A DNA stretch of 49,495 nucleotides from Pirellulaceae bacterium (GTDB taxonomy: Bacteria; Planctomycetota; Planctomycetia; Pirellulales; Pirellulaceae). The notes below the pieces were generated by a model. That model was given only the letters and a program-made list of their open reading frames with translations, did not search any database and was not told the DNA's origin. The DNA lies in contig JAHDXO010000070.1 of assembly GCA_023382975.1 (NCBI GenBank), positions 1 through 49,495 of the forward strand, given 5' to 3'. Each line of letters starts with the position of its first letter. Positions within the stretch are counted from its first letter, which is position 1. The position numbers were made by a program, and so were the translations under genes. This document shows, in pieces, positions 42,575 to 49,495 of the stretch.

Positions 42575-45124
42575 TCACAGAATGGCCAACGGGTTGCGGC
42601 GTTCTTCCAATGTGCCGCGGGTGACGCCGACGCGGTTGGCGGCGTTCAGTTGGCGCCAGACTTCGCGGCCCGTGGCGCGGCCGGCAAGTAGATCGCGGTA
42701 CAGGCAGACGATCCGGCGAACGTCGGCGGGCGAGCCTTCGAGCAGATCGATGCGAAAGTCGCGGATGCCGGCCGCCAGCAGCGCCGGGACCGCTTCGGCG
42801 GCACTCTGCGGCGTGGCGTTGAACAACGTGTTGCGACAGCCGATGTCAGCCGTCAACGGGTGCTCCATCCCGATGCGGTCCCTCAGTTGGACTTGGTGAC
42901 GGTCGCACGGACGCCCGCAGTTGTGTTTGTTGGTGCCGGGCGAGAGCACGGCGCAAAAGACGCAGTGCTCCATGTGAAACAAGGGCATGTGCTGGTGGAT
43001 GACGACTTCGAGCCACTGCGGCGGCACGGCCGACACCAAGTCCAATAACTGCTCGCGGTTCAAGTCGAACGAACAGGTGATCCGTCGGAAGCCTAGATCA
43101 CGCAGGTAGAACACGGTTAAGTCGTTGGCAGCATTGAGCGTCGAATCGGCCAGCATCGGGATGCCCAGCGGTCGGAAGTAATCCAGCCCGCCCAGGTTGC
43201 GGACGAGGATGCCGTCGGCGTTGTGCCGAGCGAGCGCTCGGAAAATCGCCGCCTCGCCCGGCTTCTGAATTCGCGGCGTCGCCAGGAAGATCTCGGCATC
43301 CGCCGCATGTGCCGCCGCGACTGCCTGACGATACTGGCGGATGTCCTGAAAGTCGGCCATCAGGCTGTCGATGCCGCTTTCCAGGAGGATGTCCAGGTGC
43401 TCCAGCGTGCGGCACAGCACCCGCAGCCGGGGTTGCCTCGCATCATCTTGCTCGTTCCGGTTCGCCTCGTCCCGCTGCTTGTCCCGCAGGGCTTGCAACA
43501 CTCCCGGTGGCGCAATGGAACGCAACGGTCGCGCATCGGCAGCCGCCTCCAACCGCTCGACCATTTGATGCCGCAATTGGCCGAGTACGCTGAGCGGCAC
43601 CATCGGCTCGCCCTCGATCTCGGCCGTCAGACGCTCGAGTTGGAATACGGTGCCGCCGAGCCGGCCGAATTGTTTTTCCAGCGTTTCGACCGTCAGCGGA
43701 TGCTTCGTGGCCTTGGCGAGTGGTTCATCGCTGGCCAGATCGCACGTCCAACCGGTGGCCGACCGGCAGGCCGCGCGCAGCGGCTGACCCACGCGGGCCT
43801 CGACATGCACCTGCAATCCGACTCGTCGTTGCGGGTCGCCGCTCCGAAAAGTCTGCCGCAGCCGCTTCGTCAACTCGGGGTCGTCGGTCTTCCAGATCTT
43901 CTGTCCCGCGTACAAACGCCGCAAGTCGATGTCGTCGCGTCCGAAGGCCAATTCCACCAGGCCCGTTCGACGCTGGCTCGAGAACACTTGGTAGACTCGT
44001 CCGCCTTGTTCCTGGCCGCTGGCGCGGTCGCCTTCGAACACGATCCCGTCGCCCGGCTTCACCGCTCGCTCCGGACGGATCTGCACCCGGTTGCCAGCGA
44101 CGCGAGTCACCTCGCCCAGCAAGACGCCGCGCTTTGCGGAACTCAGCCCCGGAACCAGCCGCTTGTGATCGCAGCCTTCGAGCCAGCCGGGCGAGAAGCC
44201 CCGCGAGAACGACAACTCCATCTCTTCCACGTCGCGCGGCGTGACGCGAACCGGGCGGCCGGCCAGTGCCTCGTCCAAGGCTCGGCGGTAGTGCCGAGTG
44301 ATGTTGGCCACGTACTCGGGCGTCTTCAAACGGCCTTCGATCTTGAACGAAGTCACGCCGGCGTCGAGCAGTTCCGGCAACAAAGCGTACGCCGCCAGAT
44401 CCTGCGGACTGAGCAGGTACTTGACGCGAGGATCCAAATCCACGTCCTTGCCGTCGCAGACCATTTCATAAGGCAGCCGGCACGCCTGAGCGCACTGGCC
44501 TCGGTTTGCGCTTCGGCCGCCCAGCGATTCACTGGTCAGACACTGACCTGAATAGGCCACGCACAAAGCCCCGTGGACGAACACCTCCAGTGGCAGACGG
44601 GTCTGCGGCCGGATCTTGCGGATCTCGTTGATCGACAACTCGCGGGCCAGCACCACGCGCTGGACACCCAATTGCTCAGCCACACGGATGCTCTCGGCGC
44701 TGGTCAGCGTCATCTGGGTGCTGGCGTGAATCTCCAAATCCGGACAGACAGCACGGATCAATCGAACCAGCCCCAAATCCTGCACCAGCACGGCGTCGAG
44801 TCCCGCTTCCGCGATCGTGCGCACCGTCTGCTCGACCATCGGCAATTCGCTGGGAAAGGCCAGGATGTTCAGCGCCACGTAGCCCCGCAGACCGCGGCCG
44901 TGCAGCAAATCAACCACCTCCGGCAACTGTTCGAGCGAAAAATTCGCCGCTCGGTCGCGGGCATTCAAGCCGACCTGGAGACCGAAATACACGGCGTCGG
45001 CCCCGTTCTCGACCGCCGCTCGCATGGCGTCCATGCTTCCGGCGGGCGCGAGCAACTCGATCGATTTTTGGTCGCGCGACGCGATCTCGGGAATTGCATC
45101 CATCTCGAATGGTGGCTGGTTCAT
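42575..45124 (-). CDS. Double U32-family protein (RlhA-like tRNA/rRNA hydroxylase family)
   Basis: An 849-residue protein, longer than Escherichia coli RlhA (about 650). The first U32 domain starts at residue 22 (IELLAPAGSMDAMRAAVENGADAVYFG) and has a Cys set C188, C195, C211, C215 (ALCVAYSGQCLTSES, NRGQCAQACRLPYE). A DUF3656-like middle follows (TDDPELTKRLRQTFRSGDPQRRVGLQ). A second U32-like half has its own Cys set C721, C724, C736, C740 (HMEHCVFCAVLSPGT, HNCGRPC) and DFRIDLLEGS. U32 proteins of the RlhA/TrhP group carry Fe-S clusters and hydroxylate cytidine or uridine with prephenate. A peptidase activity is not expected. The start has only a weak ribosome binding site. Confidence 0.9.
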   Translation of the reverse strand: MNQPPFEMDAIPEIASRDQKSIELLAPAGSMDAMRAAVENGADAVYFGLQVGLNARDRAANFSLEQLPEVVDLLHGRGLRGYVALNILAFPSELPMVEQTVRTIAEAGLDAVLVQDLGLVRLIRAVCPDLEIHASTQMTLTSAESIRVAEQLGVQRVVLARELSINEIRKIRPQTRLPLEVFVHGALCVAYSGQCLTSESLGGRSANRGQCAQACRLPYEMVCDGKDVDLDPRVKYLLSPQDLAAYALLPELLDAGVTSFKIEGRLKTPEYVANITRHYRRALDEALAGRPVRVTPRDVEEMELSFSRGFSPGWLEGCDHKRLVPGLSSAKRGVLLGEVTRVAGNRVQIRPERAVKPGDGIVFEGDRASGQEQGGRVYQVFSSQRRTGLVELAFGRDDIDLRRLYAGQKIWKTDDPELTKRLRQTFRSGDPQRRVGLQVHVEARVGQPLRAACRSATGWTCDLASDEPLAKATKHPLTVETLEKQFGRLGGTVFQLERLTAEIEGEPMVPLSVLGQLRHQMVERLEAAADARPLRSIAPPGVLQALRDKQRDEANRNEQDDARQPRLRVLCRTLEHLDILLESGIDSLMADFQDIRQYRQAVAAAHAADAEIFLATPRIQKPGEAAIFRALARHNADGILVRNLGGLDYFRPLGIPMLADSTLNAANDLTVFYLRDLGFRRITCSFDLNREQLLDLVSAVPPQWLEVVIHQHMPLFHMEHCVFCAVLSPGTNKHNCGRPCDRHQVQLRDRIGMEHPLTADIGCRNTLFNATPQSAAEAVPALLAAGIRDFRIDLLEGSPADVRRIVCLYRDLLAGRATGREVWRQLNAANRVGVTRGTLEERRNPLAIL

Positions 45125-45144
45125 CAAGCGGAAAACGCCGTGGA

Positions 45145-46755
45145 TTAAGGTCGCGGCGGGGAGTTGGCCACCGCCCATAGATAGTTCTGCGACGCGATGT
45201 AAAGCGTGCCGTTGGCCGCGATCGGTGTGCTGTAGATCGACGCACCCAGGTAGACTTGGCTGATCACCTGCGACTGGCGTCCCGCCGCCAAAACGAAGAA
45301 GTTCTTTTTCGTCCCCAGGTACAGTCGCCCGTCCGCCACGAGCGATCCACCCCACGTCTCCGCACCCGTTTCGTATACCCAGCAGCAATCGCCCGTCTCC
45401 GCATCCACGCAATGCAGACGGCCGGCGACGTCGGGAAGGTAGACCAGTCCGTCAGCGACCGCCGCGGACGCAATGGTCCGGTCCAGGCCATCGTACTTCC
45501 AGATGCAACCGGATTGCGTGATGTCGCCGGTACCGGTTGCGTCGATGCAGTGCAACATGCCACGACCGCGGCCGTGAGCCGGATCTTGGCCGATGGGGAC
45601 GTACACGCGATTGTTGTGGAACACGGGTGTCGCAATGATCTGGCTGGGACCGAGGTAGTTGCCGTCGTTCTTGTTGGGGCTGCCGCGCTTCCGCTTGTCG
45701 CCGGCGTAGTAGGGGATCGGCTCGCCGTCGCGGAAGCGGTACTCCGGCGGATTGCAGTCGTAGGACCAAACCTTCTTCAAGTCGACCGGTTGCTCGGGAA
45801 CCGCTTCCAACGCCTCGAACGCATAGCACACGCCGTCCCCTCCGCCGAAGAAGACCAGCGTCCGATCTCCGACCTGTCCCAGCGAAGGCGAAGACCACTG
45901 CGCGTGAAAGAGCCGTGCGCTAAGCCCGTCGTTTTCCTGAGCCGCCAAACGGCCCGTCCGCTTGTCCAAGGCGATGATCGCAGGCGCCTCGGGCGCGAGC
46001 ATTCGTTCGTGTGCGGCATCGAGCCCGTTCGAGGTGCTCAAGTACAGGACATCGCCGTGAATCAATACCGAACAACTGGCCGCATCGTGCGGCACCACGC
46101 CCAGTTCCTCGATCATGTCGAAACACCAGACGATGTCGGCGTCGCGAGGCAGCAAAGCGACCGGCGGTTTGTCACGGCCGGCCATATAACGGCCTTCGTC
46201 CAGAAACGGTCCCTGGTTGCCGTCCGACTGACCGTGGACATCAAGACACACCACCTCGCACGCGCTGGTGACGACATAGGCGAAGTCACCGTCGACCGTT
46301 GGCGACGACAGGACTCCCAAATGCTGATGACCGTACAAGGCATTTTTCGGCAGGCCGCCCTGCCGCTCGGGAACCACCAACTGCCACAGCAATCGGCCGG
46401 TCTTTTCGTCAAAGCACTTGACCAAGCCGCCGCGGGTCCGCGAGAAGCGATCGTCCTCCGAGACCGTCAAATCGTCCGTTCCAACGAACACCCGTCCGTC
46501 GGCCACGGTCGGATTGCCATACGCCGCCGAGCCCAGGCGAACCGCCCAGCGGAGATTCTCCGCGGTCGCCGGATCGATGTTGCCGTCCGAGCCTTTTTGG
46601 CCTCGGGTGAAAGAACCAGACAAGTTCCGTTCGCCCGAAACCAAATTGCGGTTGTCGCTGCCACCCCACTGCGTCCAATCGCCGGCGGTCAAAGCTGACG
46701 TGGTCAGCACAACACAGAACAGACCACCCAGGCAGCAGCGAGAAAGCAAAGCCAT
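45145..46755 (-). CDS. Secreted PQQ-like beta-propeller protein
   Basis: A 536-residue protein with a signal peptide (LSRCCLGGLFCVVLTTSALTAGDW). Repeated PQQ/quinoprotein-type blades run through it: YGNPTVADGRVFVGTDD, LVKCFDEKTGRLLWQLVVP, LHCVDAETGDCCWVYETGAETWGG, ILLADGRLY-like LVADGRLYLGTKK and LYIASQNYLWAVA. There is no cytochrome motif. In planctomycetes such secreted propellers usually bind proteins or ligands, and many lack PQQ chemistry. The PQQ-binding residues cannot be judged here, so only a propeller role is stated. It lies 20 bp upstream of the U32 gene on the same strand. Confidence 0.9.
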   Translation of the reverse strand: MALLSRCCLGGLFCVVLTTSALTAGDWTQWGGSDNRNLVSGERNLSGSFTRGQKGSDGNIDPATAENLRWAVRLGSAAYGNPTVADGRVFVGTDDLTVSEDDRFSRTRGGLVKCFDEKTGRLLWQLVVPERQGGLPKNALYGHQHLGVLSSPTVDGDFAYVVTSACEVVCLDVHGQSDGNQGPFLDEGRYMAGRDKPPVALLPRDADIVWCFDMIEELGVVPHDAASCSVLIHGDVLYLSTSNGLDAAHERMLAPEAPAIIALDKRTGRLAAQENDGLSARLFHAQWSSPSLGQVGDRTLVFFGGGDGVCYAFEALEAVPEQPVDLKKVWSYDCNPPEYRFRDGEPIPYYAGDKRKRGSPNKNDGNYLGPSQIIATPVFHNNRVYVPIGQDPAHGRGRGMLHCIDATGTGDITQSGCIWKYDGLDRTIASAAVADGLVYLPDVAGRLHCVDAETGDCCWVYETGAETWGGSLVADGRLYLGTKKNFFVLAAGRQSQVISQVYLGASIYSTPIAANGTLYIASQNYLWAVANSPPRP

Positions 46756-46804
46756 AGCGGAACCCCCGAGGCTGGAACGCGCGGTAGGACTCGATTTGTG
46801 CTGT

Positions 46805-46830
46805 CTCGGGACGGATGGATCCGTCCCGAG
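46805..46830. terminator. 12-bp perfect hairpin downstream of the cyclophilin gene
   Basis: CTCGGGACGGAT (46805-46816) pairs perfectly with ATCCGTCCCGAG (46819-46830), leaving only two unpaired bases between the arms, so the real loop must be opened by one or two pairs. It lies between the cyclophilin stop (46864) and the PQQ gene start (46755) on the minus strand. There is no U-run. Confidence 0.55.
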
Positions 46831-46863
46831 CCCTGAAAGTCGAGTCGGAGTGTACCGTTGAGA

Positions 46864-47316
46864 CTACACCGCGGGTTGGCCTTTGTCCACTTCCGCAACA
46901 GTCACTTTGATCATCTTGTCGCCCTGGCAGATGGCGTTGACGACGTCCTGGCCTTCGATCACCCGGCCGAACACGGAATGCTTGCCGTTCAAGTGCGGGC
47001 AGGGCACGTGCGTGATGAAGAACTGCGACCCGTTGGTGTTCGGGCCAGCGTTGGCCATCGAGACGACGCCGGGACCGTCGTGCTTGAGCGAAGGATCGAA
47101 CTCGTCGGCGAACTTGTAGCCCGGCCCGCCGCGGCCCGTGCCCTCCGGGCAGCCTGTCTGGATCATGAAGTCCGCAATGACGCGATGAAACTTCAACCCG
47201 TCGTAGAAGCCTTTCTGCGCGAGTTTGACAAAGTTCGCGACCGTATTGGGCGTCTTGTCTTCGTACAACTCGAAACGAATGACCCCGCGATTGGTCTCAA
47301 TGGTGGCAATTTTCAT
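46864..47316 (-). CDS. Peptidyl-prolyl cis-trans isomerase (cyclophilin type)
   Basis: A 150-residue single-domain cyclophilin. Active-site residues are present: FHRVIADFMIQTG with R45, F50, M51 and Q53, then GSQFFITHVPCPHLNGKHSVFGRVIEG. It catalyses proline cis-trans isomerisation during protein folding. It has no signal peptide, so it should be cytoplasmic. The position of the Trp that usually contacts cyclosporin is taken by His (LNGKHSVFG), as in many bacterial members. It stands alone between the CocE gene (174 bp away) and the PQQ gene. Confidence 0.97.
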   Translation of the reverse strand: MKIATIETNRGVIRFELYEDKTPNTVANFVKLAQKGFYDGLKFHRVIADFMIQTGCPEGTGRGGPGYKFADEFDPSLKHDGPGVVSMANAGPNTNGSQFFITHVPCPHLNGKHSVFGRVIEGQDVVNAICQGDKMIKVTVAEVDKGQPAV

Positions 47317-47489
47317 GTCTGGCTCTCACCGTAAAAAAGGACTCTGCCCGCATCGTCCGATCCATCGCGGACGAAAGGGCGGTAGCATACCACAGATCGG
47401 TGCCGCGTTGCAGCGGGCATGTTGCCCTTCATCCGTGCCCCGGCTTTGCCATCCGTGCTATCCGAATGACAGAATTCCCGTCCCGCTCA

Positions 47490-49379
47490 TCACGGAATCA
47501 CCGGCAGCAGAATGTGCGAGCGGTGGATGCGGTCGTGAAACACCGTGTTGACGGCGGTCACTTGGCGACGATGATCGTTCAGCGGTTCGCCCGTGTTCGG
47601 ATTGATGTCGAAGCGGGGGAAGTTGCTGCTGGAGACGTCCACACGAATGCGGTGACCCCGTTTGAACACGTTCGAAGTCGGGTACAGCCGGATCGCGAAC
47701 TCGTAAACCTTGCCGGGCTCCATCAACTTCTCCTCCTTCAGCGAATCCCGGAACCGGGCCCGCAGGATGCCGTCGCCGATGTTCAGGTCGAAACCGCCGG
47801 GAAAATCCGGATTGGGTGGATAGACATCGATCAACTTGGCCGTCCAGTCGGTATCCAGTGCCGAGGACGATCCCCACAGCTTGACGACGATCTCGCCGGT
47901 CACCTCCAGATCTTGTTCGAGCGGCTCCGACTGAAACACCAAGACATCGTTGCGCGCCGATAGCGGGATCGGCTCCGGCGCGTTCCACACGTGCGGACCG
48001 CCGCGCTGGTCCCATGCGCCTTGCAGCAGGATCTCGTCACCCGACGAGATATTTCCGCCGATCGTGGGCACGGGATCACGCGGGTCGAAGGTGAATTGCG
48101 TCGAGGCGTTTTCGATTTCCGGGGCGCTGGGCGAAAGCCCGCCGTCGGCGTGCAGGTAATACGGCGTGTACTCGGTTCGCGCCAACGGCCACTCGTGTTC
48201 ATCGCGCCAGTAGCCGCCGTGGTTCAGCCTTCCGTCGGCCGCCTTGCTCCCATCGCCGGTTCCCATCACAAAGATCCGCACGGGCGTGGCGAACGGCGCT
48301 TCCTTGCCGACCTTGTTGTCGATGCCTTTGAGCCAGTGGTCGTACCACTCCATCCGCCAGCCGAGATGGTCCTTGATCGCCGCGTCGGCGCCGAAATTCA
48401 CCTGGCCGTGGGCCGAGCCGCTTTGCGCGCCATGGATCCACGGTCCCATGATCAGGTAGACCGGTCCCCGGATCGCCTTGGTCAGCGCAACGAAGTTCGC
48501 CGTCGTGTTGCCGGCCCACGAATCGTACCAACCACCGACCAGATAGACCGGAATGTCCTTGTACCGCTCCGGGAAATCGACGATGTTGTTCTGCTCCCAG
48601 AACTGATTGTTCGCGCCGTTCTTCATCGCCTCGACCAACCAATCCTGGTATTCGGGCGCCAGTTTCAGCGGCGTCGTGCCGCGGCGCAGCGGCAGATTGG
48701 CCAGATAGGCTTTGCGGTTGTCCATCATCTCCTTCAGCACGGCTGCCGTGCCGGGATCGCGCACTTGGCGGCTGCCTCGCGGGCTGGAGAACATGATCCA
48801 ATTCCAGAACCGCAACTCGAACGCGCCGCCGTAACGCATGCTGGCATAGCCCAGATTCGACATCGCGTCGACCGGGATCACCGTGGTCAGTTCCGGCGCC
48901 TTGGCCATCGCCATCGCGTGTTGAGTCCCGCCGATGTACGACGTGCCGATCATCCCGATCTTGCCGTTGGACCAAGGCTGGCTGCCGATCCAGGCCGCCG
49001 TGTCGCAGCCGTCGGGGCCGTCGTCAGTCAGCATGTGCCAGACGCCTTCCGATTCGTACCGCCCCCGCGTGTCCTGCGCCACGAACGCATAGCCCCGCGC
49101 GGCGTAGTACCGCCCGCTGCTCGCACAGCCGTCCTTGTTGTACGGTCGCCGTTCCAGGATCACCGGCAACCGCTCGTCTGCAGCCGCCCCCTCGCGCACA
49201 GGCAGATAGATGTCCGTCGCCAAACGGACTCCGTCCCGCATCGGCACCATGACGTCTTTCTCGACCGCTACCTCGAACAACGCTTCGGTGGCATCGGACC
49301 CCAGTGGCATTCCGGCAATGAAGAGGAACCCCAGCACCCATGCCCTTCCACGAATCGTTCCCGCAAGTTCACGCTTCAT
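47490..49379 (-). CDS. Secreted CocE/NonD-family hydrolase (X-prolyl dipeptidyl aminopeptidase-like)
   Basis: A 629-residue protein. ATG 49379 is chosen because AGGA lies 6 bases upstream, while the ATG at 49385 touches it directly. The N-terminus is a signal peptide (RAWVLGFLFIAGMPLGSDATE). The alpha/beta-hydrolase part has VPMRDGVRLATDIYLP, RRPYNKDG, and nucleophile S147 in MIGTSYIGG; GPWIHG holds the likely catalytic His. The C-terminal jellyroll (LVFQSEPLEQDLEVTGEIVVKLW, FKRGHRIRVDVSSSNFPRFD) is the PepX_C domain. The family includes cocaine esterase and beta-lactam acylases, and also acts on amide or ester bonds of unknown physiological substrates. Exported. Confidence 0.95.
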   Translation of the reverse strand: MKRELAGTIRGRAWVLGFLFIAGMPLGSDATEALFEVAVEKDVMVPMRDGVRLATDIYLPVREGAAADERLPVILERRPYNKDGCASSGRYYAARGYAFVAQDTRGRYESEGVWHMLTDDGPDGCDTAAWIGSQPWSNGKIGMIGTSYIGGTQHAMAMAKAPELTTVIPVDAMSNLGYASMRYGGAFELRFWNWIMFSSPRGSRQVRDPGTAAVLKEMMDNRKAYLANLPLRRGTTPLKLAPEYQDWLVEAMKNGANNQFWEQNNIVDFPERYKDIPVYLVGGWYDSWAGNTTANFVALTKAIRGPVYLIMGPWIHGAQSGSAHGQVNFGADAAIKDHLGWRMEWYDHWLKGIDNKVGKEAPFATPVRIFVMGTGDGSKAADGRLNHGGYWRDEHEWPLARTEYTPYYLHADGGLSPSAPEIENASTQFTFDPRDPVPTIGGNISSGDEILLQGAWDQRGGPHVWNAPEPIPLSARNDVLVFQSEPLEQDLEVTGEIVVKLWGSSSALDTDWTAKLIDVYPPNPDFPGGFDLNIGDGILRARFRDSLKEEKLMEPGKVYEFAIRLYPTSNVFKRGHRIRVDVSSSNFPRFDINPNTGEPLNDHRRQVTAVNTVFHDRIHRSHILLPVIP

Positions 49380-49495
49380 GTCCATTCCTTTCTAACGCGA
49401 CCTCTGGCCGCAACCCAATTCGTTTAACGGTAATCCGGGGGCCTGCTGAAATACTGGCAAGAACCGAGGTGGGGTAAGCTTCCAGCTTGCCGAGT

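Noticed and set aside
1..49495. CRISPR arrays, insertion sequences and transposase genes.
   Set aside because: No regularly spaced repeats, terminal inverted repeats or transposase motifs were seen; the only array is the heptamer at 29821.

Overview
The window looks like chromosomal DNA of a GC-rich planctomycete, probably Pirellulales-like. This is inferred from gene content: a Tat-exported Gfo/Idh/MocA oxidoreductase, a cytochrome-c/FGE fusion protein resembling hydrazine synthase alpha, a LamG-FAD oxidoreductase fusion, a PQQ-like propeller, a CocE hydrolase, and many large secreted proteins of no clear family. No rRNA, tRNA, CRISPR array or insertion sequence was seen.

Layout. Positions 1-2588 (minus) hold a SIR2-like protein and a large helical partner that overlap by four bases and run off the left edge; this is a candidate phage-defence module. 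Positions 2844-6253 (minus) carry two HEAT-repeat proteins and a Gfo/Idh/MocA oxidoreductase. Positions 6381-13207 (minus) carry an HDAC-family deacetylase and an outer-membrane lipid A/Kdo block (kdsD, kdsC and a giant LptC/LptA-like protein) preceded by an SDR protein. Positions 13332-19323 hold two large secreted redox proteins that diverge from each other.

Positions 19454-21394 (minus) contain the most striking object: one reading frame with an in-frame TGA inside a U-G-T-C motif, followed by a strong GC hairpin with GU in its loop. I read this as a UGSC-type selenoprotein gene with a bacterial SECIS element, and unusually it starts with an export or anchor segment. Beyond it are ribBA, a conserved unknown, a ribbon-helix-helix protein, a fatty-acid-CoA-ligase-like enzyme and glgC (21641-28216). 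Positions 28325-35947 hold a small membrane protein, a retropepsin-like protein, the sulfate-activation pair cysD/cysNC and a 906-residue unknown.

Positions 35917-39937 (minus) are an operon in which a two-subunit 2-oxoacid:ferredoxin oxidoreductase is flanked by two CBS-pair proteins. The rest is pgk, a DAHP synthase, a double U32 (RlhA-like) protein, a PQQ propeller protein, a cyclophilin and a CocE/NonD hydrolase.

Many genes are single or in short operons. Convergent pairs are separated by hairpin-forming inverted repeats or overlap at their 3' ends. Starts were chosen from Shine-Dalgarno spacing and signal peptides; no database search was run.
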